From: an uncultured Bacteroidales bacterium
GTDB lineage: Bacteria; Bacteroidota; Bacteroidia; Bacteroidales; UBA932
Assembly (NCBI GenBank): GCA_934702165.1
Contig: CAKUYG010000052.1
Location: forward strand, 1-12,477
DNA length: 12,477 bases
Direction of reading: 5' to 3'
Below the pieces are notes generated by a model. That model saw nothing but the letters and a program-made list of their open reading frames with translations. It had not been told where the DNA came from and searched no databases. Made by a program: the position numbers and the translations under genes. Below are positions 1-7,730 of the stretch, one piece after another (the first letter of the stretch is position 1; the number at the start of each line of letters is the position of its first letter).

Positions 1-58
1 TGCCCGTACCGAGGGTGCGGGCATCGTAGATTGTCTGGTCTTTTTGTACTTTAGCCAT
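1..58 (-). CDS. Start of an unidentified gene, cut by the left edge
   Basis: An ATG at 58-56 opens a minus-strand frame of 19 codons (MAKVQKDQTIYDARTLGTG) that runs off the window without a stop. I do not recognise the protein. The reasons to call it are the ATG, third positions that become rich in G and C like the purine genes, and promoter-like boxes upstream (a TATCTTTG at 137-130). Against it, 19 open codons can occur by chance, and positions 1-23 form an inverted repeat with 10-nt arms and one T.G wobble, which could instead be an RNA hairpin on the plus strand. It lies 127 bp downstream of the ATPase gene on the same strand. Confidence 0.4.
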   Translation of the reverse strand, partial: MAKVQKDQTIYDARTLGTG

Positions 59-129
59 AATATATAATGAATGTTCTTAACTTATCCCATACGATGATGC
101 TGCAAACAGGTATTATCACCACATCTCAG

Positions 130-137
130 CAAAGATA
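130..137 (-). promoter_or_regulatory. Candidate Bacteroidota -7 box (TATCTTTG)
   Basis: The minus strand reads TATCTTTGC here, a full match to the Bacteroidota -7 consensus TAnnTTTG. It sits in the gap between the ATPase stop (186) and the ATG at 58, pointing toward that ATG. No good -33 TTTG lies about 19 nt upstream. A second, weaker pair (TTTG at 106-103, 18 nt, TAAGTTAA at 84-77) lies closer to the ATG. Either would give an independent transcript for the edge gene. The rest of this 127-bp gap shows nothing else I can support. Confidence 0.4.
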
Positions 138-185
138 ACGCTAAAATAAGGAATTATCAGAAGATGTCAGAGTTTTTTGTTCTGA

Positions 186-1511
186 TTACATGTCCTTCAG
201 CGAAAGCCCGACATATTCTATCTTCCATTTCTTGTGATGAGATACAATAGCCTTCGATTTTGCAATCAGAGCTGAAATGCTGATTTTCTCCGGATTCCTC
301 TTGCATTCGGCAATCAAGACCTCCTTATCATTCTCATCAACCGCAATCAGATCAATTTCGTTGTTTTCTCCGGGTTTTCCATTTCTCTCCGGTTCCCAAT
401 AATTTGCCACCATGTTATATTTCCCGGTTTCCATAAATTTCTGACGAAAATAAACTTCGAGCCGCTGCCCTGAAAACGTGTCATAATCAGCGAATATCTT
501 CTCCCGCACAAATTCCATATTGCCGATTTCCACAGCGCTCCTGTATTTAAAAATGAAGCGGAACCAGAAAGTCAGGAAATTGTCCGAAATACAATATCTG
601 ACATTACGGGTATTGTCTCCGGCAAGATACGGCTTACGCTTCGCGATTATGTTGTAGTCCGCCTCCAACCGCTCCATAAAGCCACCTGTCTCAAACCCGA
701 CATAGCTCTTTATGTCGCCCCTTGATGTATGCCCGGCAGCAATTGCGGAAAGTATTGAAAAATAGTTTCCATAGTCCTTGCCGAACTCATCCGAAAGCAT
801 CTCTCGTCCTTCATCAATAAAGTAGGAACCCATTGAGACCGTGGCATTCACAATCGATTTTTTCGTTACGGCATTCTGATCTACAAGCAGCTCGACATAC
901 TTGGCGACACCTCCTGTAACCATATATAGAGACAAGAGGTCATCCGGCGTATAGTCTGGATTGTAATCGCCAAGAATTTCTTTCATCGTGCAGATTGAAA
1001 ACGGGCGTATCTTGAAACGGGCCGTAGCTCTGCCATAAAGAGGTTCTTCCCTATCTTCAAAAATTTTCTTCATTTTCGAATATATGGAACCGCATATCAC
1101 AAGATTGATGTGGCTATCCGCTTTATTGCTATCCCATATATCTTGAATGTCCGAAAAAATTGAGGCATTGGCATATCTGAGATTCTGAAATTCATCTAGC
1201 ACGAGCGTGAAATTTCTCCGCTTGGATATACCCATAATAGCAGCGAGCAATCGACGAAATGAAGAAAAGTCGCCAAGTTCCTCTCCTAAAACACCACGCA
1301 CGATATCAGAAAGTTCCTCACATAGAAGCGGTTCACTTTTCTTCCCGACGAAAAAATACAAAAACGGCGTTGAAGTAAAGGCTCTTTTTATCAAGGTCGT
1401 TTTACCGATACGTCTCCGTCCGGTCATAACTATCATCTGAGCATTTTCAGCGGACATTTTTTCATATTTCCGCAAGGCAACTACTTCGGCCTCTCTGTCA
1501 TAAAACCTCAT
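186..1511 (-). CDS. Archaeal-type AAA ATPase with C-terminal DUF234 / PD-(D/E)XK nuclease-like domain
   Basis: The protein has 441 residues when started at the ATG at 1511 (MRFYDRE, the usual opening of this family). A GTG two codons upstream at 1517 is the alternative, and residue numbers here count from it. An ATPase_2-type domain fills the N-terminal half: Walker A GRRRIGKT at 33-40, Walker B TLVLDEF at 104-110, and a sensor-like ICGS at 141-144. A winged-helix-like stretch follows at about 255-295. The C-terminal DUF234 region carries a PD-(D/E)XK-like pattern: Glu354, Asp389 in NEIDL, and Glu404-x-Lys406 in AECK. No partner gene or target is evident, and the biological role of these ATPases is poorly known. 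The gene is AT-richer than the purine operon it follows, which suggests horizontal acquisition. Its start lies 9 bp beyond a 41-bp palindrome that overlaps its likely promoter. Confidence 0.9.
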   Translation of the reverse strand: MRFYDREAEVVALRKYEKMSAENAQMIVMTGRRRIGKTTLIKRAFTSTPFLYFFVGKKSEPLLCEELSDIVRGVLGEELGDFSSFRRLLAAIMGISKRRNFTLVLDEFQNLRYANASIFSDIQDIWDSNKADSHINLVICGSIYSKMKKIFEDREEPLYGRATARFKIRPFSICTMKEILGDYNPDYTPDDLLSLYMVTGGVAKYVELLVDQNAVTKKSIVNATVSMGSYFIDEGREMLSDEFGKDYGNYFSILSAIAAGHTSRGDIKSYVGFETGGFMERLEADYNIIAKRKPYLAGDNTRNVRYCISDNFLTFWFRFIFKYRSAVEIGNMEFVREKIFADYDTFSGQRLEVYFRQKFMETGKYNMVANYWEPERNGKPGENNEIDLIAVDENDKEVLIAECKRNPEKISISALIAKSKAIVSHHKKWKIEYVGLSLKDM

Positions 1512-1520
1512 ACGCACAAA

Positions 1521-1561
1521 ATTTTTGTAACGACGGTTACTGTAACCGTCGTTACAAAAAT
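1521..1561. repeat. Perfect 41-bp palindrome (20-nt arms, 1-nt centre) before the ATPase gene
   Basis: Arms 1521-1540 and 1542-1561 are exact reverse complements around T1541. Each arm contains an inner dyad: GTAAC at 1527-1531 and GTTAC at 1536-1540 in the left arm, GTAAC at 1542-1546 and GTTAC at 1551-1555 in the right. The result is four alternating pentamers in two 14-nt half-sites whose centres are 15 bp apart. The outer edges are A/T runs. The element overlaps the predicted -7 box of the ATPase gene and would also lie in its leader, so it could be an operator. It could instead be a hairpin terminator for guaA, since the minus-strand RNA has UUUU directly after the stem, although the stem ends in AAAAA and the U run is short. 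Presence is certain; function is inferred. Confidence 0.95.
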
Positions 1562-1585
1562 ACGTAAATTATATTATCTGACAAT
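1555..1585 (-). promoter_or_regulatory. Predicted Bacteroidota promoter of the ATPase gene
   Basis: Reading the minus strand, ATTG at 1585-1582 is followed by exactly 19 nt and then TATTTTTG at 1562-1555. The Bacteroides consensus is TTTG, about 19 nt, then TAnnTTTG, so this matches at the -7 box, the spacing and three of four -33 bases. Transcription would begin roughly at 1545-1550, inside the palindrome, giving a leader of about 35-40 nt before the ATG at 1511. A protein bound to the palindrome would block this promoter. Confidence 0.6.
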
Positions 1586-1606
1586 ATGCGTGTATGTATG
1601 ACCGTG

Positions 1607-3133
1607 TTATTCCCACTCTATGGTTGCAGGCGGTTTGGAGGAGATGTCGTAGACTACGCGGTTGATGCCGCGCACCTTTCGGATGATCTCATTGGAGACA
1701 TCTGCCAGGAAATCATACGGAAGATGAACCCAGTCGGCGGTCATGCCGTCCACTGAAGTCACAGCACGCAGGGCCACGGTGCTCTCGTAAGTGCGTTCGT
1801 CACCCATCACACCCACACTCCTCACTGGAAGCAGGATGGTGCCGGCCTGCCAGATCGAATCGTACAGCCCATACTCGTGGAGTTTACCGATATAGATGGC
1901 GTCGGCCTCCTGGAGGATGGCGACTTTCTCCGGTGTGACTTCCCCGAGGATGCGTATCCCCAGTCCCGGTCCCGGAAAAGGATGCCGGCCGAGTATGGCA
2001 GGATCAAGCCCAAGAGCCTTACCTACGCGGCGCACCTCATCTTTGAAAAGAAGCCTGAGCGGCTCCACCACCTTGAGATCCATCTCCTTCGGGAGACCTC
2101 CTACATTGTGGTGGCTCTTTATGGTGGCTGAAGGTCCTTTGACGGAAGAAGATTCTATCACGTCCGGGTAGATCGTGCCCTGGGCAAGCCATCGGGCACC
2201 GGTGATGGTCTTGGCTTCAGCGTTGAAAACCTCCACAAAGTCACGGCCTATGATCTTGCGCTTTTTCTCCGGATCAGTCTCGCCAGCAAGATCGGAAAGG
2301 AAGCGGTCAGCAGCCCTTACCCCCTTGACATTCAGACCCATACCCTCATAGGAGCGGAGCACGTCCTCAAATTCATTTTTGCGCAGCAGCCCGGAGTCCA
2401 CAAATATGCAGTGAAGCCTCTTGCCGATGGCACGGTGCAGGAGAAGAGCAGCCACGCTCGAGTCCACACCGCCCGAAAGACCGAGGATGACCTTGTCGTC
2501 CCCGAGCTGCTTTTTGAGCGACTCAACTGTAGACTCGACGAAATTCTCGGCAGTCCAGTCCCCTGCGCAACCGCAGATGCCGATCACGAAGTTGCGCAGT
2601 ATAGCGGTACCGCACTCGCTGTGGTGCACTTCAGGGTGGAACTGTATGCCCCAGACCTGCTCACCGCTGAAGCGGAAAGCCGCATTCTCCACGCTCTCCG
2701 TGGAGCCGATCACCTTTGTGCCCTCCGGCAGACGGGTGATTGTGTCTCCATGCGACATCCAGACCGTGGACTCGACAGGAATCCCAGAAAACAGAGGGTC
2801 GGCAGCATCCGCGACCTTGAGGGTGGCGCGGCCATATTCGCGAGAACCGGCCGGAGCCACATCCCCGCCGCCGTTATAGGCGAGCCACTGCGCACCATAG
2901 CAGATGCCGAGCAGAGGCAGGCGTCCCCTGATGCCGGAGAGGTCCGGCTGCGGAGCATCAGCATCCCTGACGGAAGCCGGGCTTCCGGACAGGATCACAC
3001 CCTTGACTTCCGAAAGGTCGGAAGGTATCTTGTTGAACGGCCAGATTTCACAATACACCCCGATTTCACGCACTCTGCGCGCGATGAGCTGGGTGTACTG
3101 CGAGCCGAAGTCGAGAATCAGTATCTTATTCAC
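1607..3133 (-). CDS. guaA: GMP synthase (glutamine-hydrolysing)
   Basis: GuaA makes GMP from XMP, ATP and glutamine in the cytosol. The 508-residue length is normal. The N-terminal class I glutamine amidotransferase domain (about 1-190) has nucleophile Cys78 in LLGICYGAQ, with His166 and Glu168 in QFHPEVH. The ATP pyrophosphatase domain follows with SGGVDSS at 220-226, and the C-terminal dimerisation domain ends in the family's typical KPPATIEWE. The start is GTG at 3133: the frame has a stop at 3169-3167 and no ATG or other GTG between, and the conserved ILILDFGSQ begins four residues later. The first 8 nt overlap the end of guaB, so translation is probably coupled. It is the last gene of the purine operon. 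No strong terminator follows, unless the palindrome at 1521-1561 serves as one. Confidence 0.98.
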   Translation of the reverse strand: MNKILILDFGSQYTQLIARRVREIGVYCEIWPFNKIPSDLSEVKGVILSGSPASVRDADAPQPDLSGIRGRLPLLGICYGAQWLAYNGGGDVAPAGSREYGRATLKVADAADPLFSGIPVESTVWMSHGDTITRLPEGTKVIGSTESVENAAFRFSGEQVWGIQFHPEVHHSECGTAILRNFVIGICGCAGDWTAENFVESTVESLKKQLGDDKVILGLSGGVDSSVAALLLHRAIGKRLHCIFVDSGLLRKNEFEDVLRSYEGMGLNVKGVRAADRFLSDLAGETDPEKKRKIIGRDFVEVFNAEAKTITGARWLAQGTIYPDVIESSSVKGPSATIKSHHNVGGLPKEMDLKVVEPLRLLFKDEVRRVGKALGLDPAILGRHPFPGPGLGIRILGEVTPEKVAILQEADAIYIGKLHEYGLYDSIWQAGTILLPVRSVGVMGDERTYESTVALRAVTSVDGMTADWVHLPYDFLADVSNEIIRKVRGINRVVYDISSKPPATIEWE

Positions 3134-4604
3134 CTCTTGTATAATTAGGGGTTTCTTTGGTGATGGTCACATCGTGAGGGTGGCTTTCGGCCATGCCGCT
3201 CGCGGTGACACGGGTGAAGCGGGCTTTCTTGAGATCTTCGAGAGTCCTGGCACCACAATAGCCCATACCGGAGCGGAGTCCGCCCACAAGCTGATAAACC
3301 GTCTCGGAAAGAGTGCCCTTATATGGAACACGGCCCACAATGCCTTCCGGGACAAGCTTGCTCAGATCAGTCTTGTCCTCCTGGAAATAACGGTCCTTGG
3401 AGCCGGCAGCCATCGCGTCGATGGAGCCCATACCCCTGTATGCCTTGAATTTACGTCCGTTGTAGATGATGGTCTCACCTGGAGACTCCTCGGTACCTGC
3501 AAACATGGAGCCGCACATCACACAGTCCCCGCCGGCAGCAAGCGCCTTGACGATGTCTCCGGAATAGCGGAGTCCGCCGTCCGCGATGAGACTTGCGCCG
3601 GAACCCTTAATGGCCTTATATGCCCCATAAATGGCGCTGAGCTGAGGCACGCCCACACCGGCCACAATACGGGTGGTGCAGATGGAGCCGGGTCCGATGC
3701 CTACCTTGACACCGTCAGCCCCGGCTTCCACAAGTGCGCGTGCACCCTCCTCCGTGGCGATGTTGCCCACCACCACATCAAGAGAAGGGAAATTCTTCTT
3801 GACTTTCTTGAGAAGCTCTATCACATTGTGGCTGTGCCCGTGGGCGCTGTCCAGCACCACGGCATCCACGCCTTCGGCGGCGAGAGCGGCCACCCTGTCC
3901 AGAGCATCGGCGGTGATACCCACCCCGGCAGCAACCCTGAGCCTGCCCTTGGAATCCTTGCAGGCATTAGGATGCAGACGCTCCTTGATTATGTCCTTAT
4001 AGGTGATAAGGCCGACGATCCTCCCGTCCTTGTCCACGACAGGAAGCTTCTCGACCTTGTATTTTTGGAGAACACTCTTTACATATTCACGGTCCGTGCG
4101 GCTGTCCAGGATGGTGACAAGCCCTTCGGAGGTCATCACGTCCCTGATAAGAGCGCTTGTATCCTCGAGGAAGCGCACGTCACGGTTGGTCACGATACCC
4201 ACAAGCCTGCCTTCCGAATCGGTGACAGGAATACCCCCGATGCGGTTGTCATGCATGAGCTGGAGAGCGTCGGCGACGGTCTGGTCCTGGTTGACAGTGA
4301 CCGGATCGTTGATCATACCGTTCTCGGAACGCTTCACCCGGCGCACCTGAGCAGCCTGGGCGGCGATGCTCATATTTTTATGAATCACGCCGATACCACC
4401 TTCTCTTGCAATTGCGATGGCCATCGGCGCTTCTGTTACTGTATCCATGGCAGCGGACACGATCGGGATGTTGAGACTGATGTTGCGTGAAAACCTGCAA
4501 CCGAGACTGACCTCGCGCGGCGTGACTTCCGAATACGACGGAATCAGAAGCACATCGTCGAAGGTGAGCCCTTCCATAGCGATTCTTTCTTCTACAAATG
4601 ACAT
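3126..4604 (-). CDS. guaB: IMP dehydrogenase
   Basis: GuaB oxidises IMP to XMP with NAD+, the first committed and usually rate-limiting step toward GMP. The 492 residues are full length. The (beta/alpha)8 barrel is interrupted by two CBS domains at about 96-210, the usual regulatory Bateman module that senses purine nucleotides. The catalytic loop GPGSICTTR at 305-312 supplies Cys309. [10 protein letters not shown] at 341-350 is the phosphate-binding region, and the mobile flap holds YRGMGS at 389-394 with the Arg405-Tyr406 pair (KDRYFQ). The ATG at 4604 gives the canonical N-terminus ([11 protein letters not shown] from residue 10). The gene follows the transporter after 34 bp, the largest gap in the operon, which contains a promoter-like -7 box. 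Its stop overlaps the start of guaA. Confidence 0.98.
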   Translation of the reverse strand: MSFVEERIAMEGLTFDDVLLIPSYSEVTPREVSLGCRFSRNISLNIPIVSAAMDTVTEAPMAIAIAREGGIGVIHKNMSIAAQAAQVRRVKRSENGMINDPVTVNQDQTVADALQLMHDNRIGGIPVTDSEGRLVGIVTNRDVRFLEDTSALIRDVMTSEGLVTILDSRTDREYVKSVLQKYKVEKLPVVDKDGRIVGLITYKDIIKERLHPNACKDSKGRLRVAAGVGITADALDRVAALAAEGVDAVVLDSAHGHSHNVIELLKKVKKNFPSLDVVVGNIATEEGARALVEAGADGVKVGIGPGSICTTRIVAGVGVPQLSAIYGAYKAIKGSGASLIADGGLRYSGDIVKALAAGGDCVMCGSMFAGTEESPGETIIYNGRKFKAYRGMGSIDAMAAGSKDRYFQEDKTDLSKLVPEGIVGRVPYKGTLSETVYQLVGGLRSGMGYCGARTLEDLKKARFTRVTASGMAESHPHDVTITKETPNYTRGE

Positions 4605-4629
4605 TTTATGAGGAACTGTTTATGACCTG

Positions 4630-4637
4630 CAAAGGTA
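4630..4637 (-). promoter_or_regulatory. Candidate internal promoter (-7 box TACCTTTG) before guaB
   Basis: The minus strand reads TACCTTTGCAGG in the 34-bp gap between the transporter stop and the guaB ATG. TACCTTTG is a full match to TAnnTTTG. The expected -33 position (4660-4657) reads CAAG rather than TTTG, so only half the promoter is convincing. A start near 4625 would leave a leader of about 20 nt. It could let guaB-guaA be expressed apart from the de novo genes upstream. Confidence 0.4.
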
Positions 4638-4638
4638 A

Positions 4639-5610
4639 TCAATTATTTTCTTTTCTCTTGCGCTTCTGGTACATCTGCCATGTATTATAACAGTTGTGCC
4701 AGATGCTGTAGAACCCTTCGGCAACCGAAGTCACCGGGGAGAAGAAGGTGTAACCCATCCACATGCCGAACACCGTGTTCTTCTGCCCGAAAGCCTGCCC
4801 GGCCGATACGGGACATGCGAACTTCTTGCCGATCCTGCGCCCCGCCCAGAACTGGAAAGCACAGGCAATAAGCGAGGCGGCAAACACCTGGCCCACAGCC
4901 GAAGCGCCCGAAGTGTTGTGCACTATCGACCTGGTGCTCATCAATATGGCGAGGCTCAGGGAAACCGACCAGATATAGAAGGCCAGATTCGGAAAACCGA
5001 GCAGCCACCTGTGGAAACGGGGCAGCAGAAGCCTCACGGCCCAGGCGGCCAGCGCCGGCAATATGAGAAGCGGGAAAACCTTGGCGAGAATGCTGATGAA
5101 AGCGCTGAAAAACGACACTCCGGCAGCCGGGTGCACCAAAGGCACCATAAGCGGGACAAGTATCGCGTCCGCGACATTGATCAGCACCGTATACGTGACG
5201 ACTCCGGCCATGTTGCCACCGAGTTTGCCGGTCACCACAGCGCAGGCGGTGGCCGTAGGGCAGATGACACAGAGGGCAAGAGCCTCGAAAAAATAACGCA
5301 GCGGCAGCCCGGGGACAAAAGCGATGACAAGAGCGAGCAGGACGAAAATGGAACACTGCAACAGCAGTACCCTGTGCATCCAGTGGTGCAGGCGCAGCTG
5401 ACGGGGCTCTATCCTGGAAAAACTCAGGAAGAGCATTATGAAAATCAGAACCGGCTGAAGGTGAGTTATGAACGACTCCAGAAACGGTCCGGCCGGATGC
5501 AGTGCCGGGATGGCGGCATATACAAGATAGGCCGAGGCCCCCACCACCATTCCGATTATGAGGGCCCAGTCCTTGAGGAACTTCTTGAGTGTGTATCTGT
5601 ATTCTGCCAT
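4639..5610 (-). CDS. Bile acid:sodium symporter (BASS/SBF) family membrane protein, substrate unknown
   Basis: This is a 323-residue integral membrane protein with about nine or ten hydrophobic segments, beginning near residue 15 and ending near 303, and a basic C-terminal tail (QKRKRKENN). Two segments match the discontinuous core helices of the BASS fold: CPTATACAVVTGKLGGN at 117-133, and GQAFGQKNTVFG at 271-282, which resembles the GMQN motif of the family. FFSP and SIWHN near 289-306 are also typical. Known BASS substrates include bile acids, pyruvate and pantothenate precursors; nothing here identifies the substrate. The start chosen is the ATG at 5610, whose A is shared with the upstream TGA stop (TGATG), with an AAGG-rich stretch just before it. 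An upstream ATG at 5643 lies inside purD::folD and is less likely. Its place between folD and guaB suggests a link to purine or one-carbon metabolism, but that is inference. Confidence 0.85.
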   Translation of the reverse strand: MAEYRYTLKKFLKDWALIIGMVVGASAYLVYAAIPALHPAGPFLESFITHLQPVLIFIMLFLSFSRIEPRQLRLHHWMHRVLLLQCSIFVLLALVIAFVPGLPLRYFFEALALCVICPTATACAVVTGKLGGNMAGVVTYTVLINVADAILVPLMVPLVHPAAGVSFFSAFISILAKVFPLLILPALAAWAVRLLLPRFHRWLLGFPNLAFYIWSVSLSLAILMSTRSIVHNTSGASAVGQVFAASLIACAFQFWAGRRIGKKFACPVSAGQAFGQKNTVFGMWMGYTFFSPVTSVAEGFYSIWHNCYNTWQMYQKRKRKENN

Positions 5611-7727
5611 CAGGCCTTGTCCTTCATCCTTTCGAGGAAACACTCTATAGTGTTCTGCATCAGCATCGCTATCGTCATCGGGCCGACCCCTCCCGGCACC
5701 GGCGTGAGATAGCCCGCCTTGCGGGAGACGGATTCGTAGTCCACATCACCGGTGAGTTTGCCTTCGGCGTTGCGGTTCATGCCCACGTCTATCACCACGG
5801 CCCCAGGTTTCACCATGTCCCCCGTGACCACATTTTCCTTGCCGACAGCCACCACGAGGATGTCCGCCTGCAATGTGACGGCCTTGAGATCAGGGGTGCG
5901 TGAATGGGCTATGGTAACCGTTGCGTTCTCATCGAGCAGGAGCTTTGCCACCGGCTTGCCCACGATGTTGCTCCGGCCCACCACCACGGCGTTTTTGCCC
6001 GCGATCGGCACCCCGGTGCTCCTGATGAGCTCAATGATGCCCTTCGGGGTGCACGGTTTGATGCAAGGGGTTCCAAGCCAGAGGGCGCCCACGTTGAGGA
6101 TATGGAAGCCGTCCACATCCTTCTCCCTCGCGATTGAGTAGATCACCTTGGATTCATCGATATGCTTCGGGAGAGGGAGCTGTACGAGGATCCCGTCCAC
6201 GGAGTCGTCCCCGTTGAGGGATGCTATCATGTCGAGCAGTGCCTTCTCGGACACCGACTCCGGCATGGATACGAGCCTGGAGTTCATACCCACGTAAGTG
6301 GCTGCCTTGACCTTGTTGCGGACATATACCTGGCTGGCGGGGTTCTCCCCCACTATTATCACGGCCAGAGATGGCTTGCGGCCGTATTTCACTTCGAGCA
6401 GAGGCACCTGCTCCTTTATCCTGTCCTTGACGGCGAGCGAAATCGCCTTGCCGTCTATGACAGCGGCTCTTGAACATTCCATTGCGAAATGGGCTATATC
6501 GTTGCGATAGAAAAGATTGTCACACTTGATGCGGGCGATGTCGGAATAGACTTTGCGGCGCGCTTCGAAGATGTCCTTTCCCCGGGCGACTACCATCAGC
6601 ACACGGCCGCCCGCTGTGACGAGCTGCCCGTCCCTGAGGGCTGTCCCCATGGAATACACCTTCGCGTCCGCTATGTCGTCCACCCCTTCGATGACGGCCC
6701 CCTTGTCATAATGTCCAGGGTAGCCTTTTGAGGCTAATACCACTCCCATGGTGACCGCATCTTCCCACTTGAGCTGAGGCATCGGGGATGAAGAGGCCAC
6801 CGCTTCGAAGACTTCATAGATGTCGCTTTCCAGCAGAGGAAGCACGACTTCCGTCTCAGGGTCGCCGAAGCGAGCGTTGAACTCGATCACCTTGATGCCT
6901 TGCGGGGTCTTCATGAGTCCGCCGTAGAGCACTCCGGACAGAGGACGGCCCACGGCACACATGGCCTTGGCCGTCTTGACCATTATCTCATTGTAGGCGA
7001 AAGCCTTGTCTTCTTCGGTAATAAAAGGCAGACCCGTGTAGGCACCCATGCCGCCTGTGTTCGGCCCCTTGTCGCCGTCATAAGCCCTCTTGTGGTCCTG
7101 GGCGAGAGGCATCGGGCAGACATTCTCCCCATCCACGAAGCACATGAATGAAAACTCCGGCCCTTCAAGCCAGTCTTCGATCACCACCTTGCCCTCGCCG
7201 AAAGCCCCGTCCAGAAGCATTCCACGGAGAGCCGCATCGGCCTCGGCACGGTCGGAAGCTATCACGACCCCCTTGCCTGCCGCAAGCCCGTCATACTTGA
7301 TGACGGCCGGATATGGGCGGGAATCCACGTACGCCATGGCCTCATCATAGGAAGTAAAAGAGCGGTAAGCCGCAGTAGGAATACCGTTTTCCTCCATGAG
7401 GTGCTTGGCGAACTCCTTGCTGCTCTCTATCATGGTAGCTGCGCGGGTATGGCCGAAAATCTTAAGCCCGGCCTCACGGAAACTGTCCACAATCCCCACG
7501 GCAAGCGAGGCCTCCGGCCCTACTACTGTGAGGTCAATGCCCTCCTTGATGGCAAAAGCCTTGAGGGACTCGATGTCAGTGTCCGATATGGGCACGAGAG
7601 TGGCCTGTTTCGATATGAGAGCGTTGCCAGGGGCGCAGAAGATCTGCGACACTTGCGGAGAACGGCTCAGAGCATCCACTATGGCATGGCAGCGTCCGCC
7701 GCCGCCGACTACAAGAACTTTTTTCAT
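5610..7727 (-). CDS. purD-folD: Fused GAR synthetase (PurD) - methylene-THF dehydrogenase/cyclohydrolase (FolD)
   Basis: One uninterrupted 705-residue protein holds two complete enzymes. Residues 1 to about 416 are phosphoribosylamine-glycine ligase (ATP-grasp): VIKYDGLAAGKGV at 142-154, GPNTGGMGAY at 221-230, and FNARFGDPETEV at 283-294. Residues from about 419 are FolD, which converts 5,10-methylene-THF to 10-formyl-THF: Tyr468 and Lys472 in YVRNK, Gln516 in VQLPLP, Asp539 in KDVDG, VVVGRSNIVGKP at 581-592, and the C-terminal PVPGGVGPMT at 676-685. The linker is almost absent. Met416 (ATG at 6482-6480) has no ribosome-binding site, so internal initiation is unlikely. FolD makes the formyl donor used by the neighbouring purN and purH products, and PurD makes the substrate of PurN. 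In the N-terminal nucleotide loop, the usual GGREHA reads GGRCHA (Cys13). The ATG lies 3 bp after purH. Confidence 0.95.
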   Translation of the reverse strand: MKKVLVVGGGGRCHAIVDALSRSPQVSQIFCAPGNALISKQATLVPISDTDIESLKAFAIKEGIDLTVVGPEASLAVGIVDSFREAGLKIFGHTRAATMIESSKEFAKHLMEENGIPTAAYRSFTSYDEAMAYVDSRPYPAVIKYDGLAAGKGVVIASDRAEADAALRGMLLDGAFGEGKVVIEDWLEGPEFSFMCFVDGENVCPMPLAQDHKRAYDGDKGPNTGGMGAYTGLPFITEEDKAFAYNEIMVKTAKAMCAVGRPLSGVLYGGLMKTPQGIKVIEFNARFGDPETEVVLPLLESDIYEVFEAVASSSPMPQLKWEDAVTMGVVLASKGYPGHYDKGAVIEGVDDIADAKVYSMGTALRDGQLVTAGGRVLMVVARGKDIFEARRKVYSDIARIKCDNLFYRNDIAHFAMECSRAAVIDGKAISLAVKDRIKEQVPLLEVKYGRKPSLAVIIVGENPASQVYVRNKVKAATYVGMNSRLVSMPESVSEKALLDMIASLNGDDSVDGILVQLPLPKHIDESKVIYSIAREKDVDGFHILNVGALWLGTPCIKPCTPKGIIELIRSTGVPIAGKNAVVVGRSNIVGKPVAKLLLDENATVTIAHSRTPDLKAVTLQADILVVAVGKENVVTGDMVKPGAVVIDVGMNRNAEGKLTGDVDYESVSRKAGYLTPVPGGVGPMTIAMLMQNTIECFLERMKDKA

Positions 7728-7730
7728 TTC

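Noticed and set aside
1..23. Inverted repeat with 10-nt arms (one T.G wobble) and a 3-nt loop, as a plus-strand terminator
   Set aside because: No T run follows directly; the nearest is about 17 nt later. Nothing upstream is visible to show a gene ending here, and the same bases fit a coding frame on the minus strand.
157..185. Weak hairpin after the ATPase stop (TCAGAA / TTCTGA) as a terminator
   Set aside because: Only 6-bp arms with a long loop and no T run after the stem on the minus strand.
2411..3148. Plus-strand open frame of 245 codons opposite guaA
   Set aside because: Antisense to guaA, whose catalytic motifs are all in place.
2904..4490. Plus-strand open frame of 528 codons opposite guaB and the end of guaA
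   Set aside because: It lies antisense to two unmistakable enzymes, resembles no family I know, and long antisense frames are common opposite GC-rich genes with strong third-position bias.
4696..5712. Plus-strand open frame of 338 codons opposite the transporter gene
   Set aside because: Highly charged, low-complexity translation with no motifs. The minus strand encodes a clear multi-pass membrane protein.
6480..6482. Internal ATG (Met416) as a separate folD start
   Set aside because: No ribosome-binding site precedes it, it falls inside the last conserved PurD residues (DIAHFAM), and the frame is continuous with purD.
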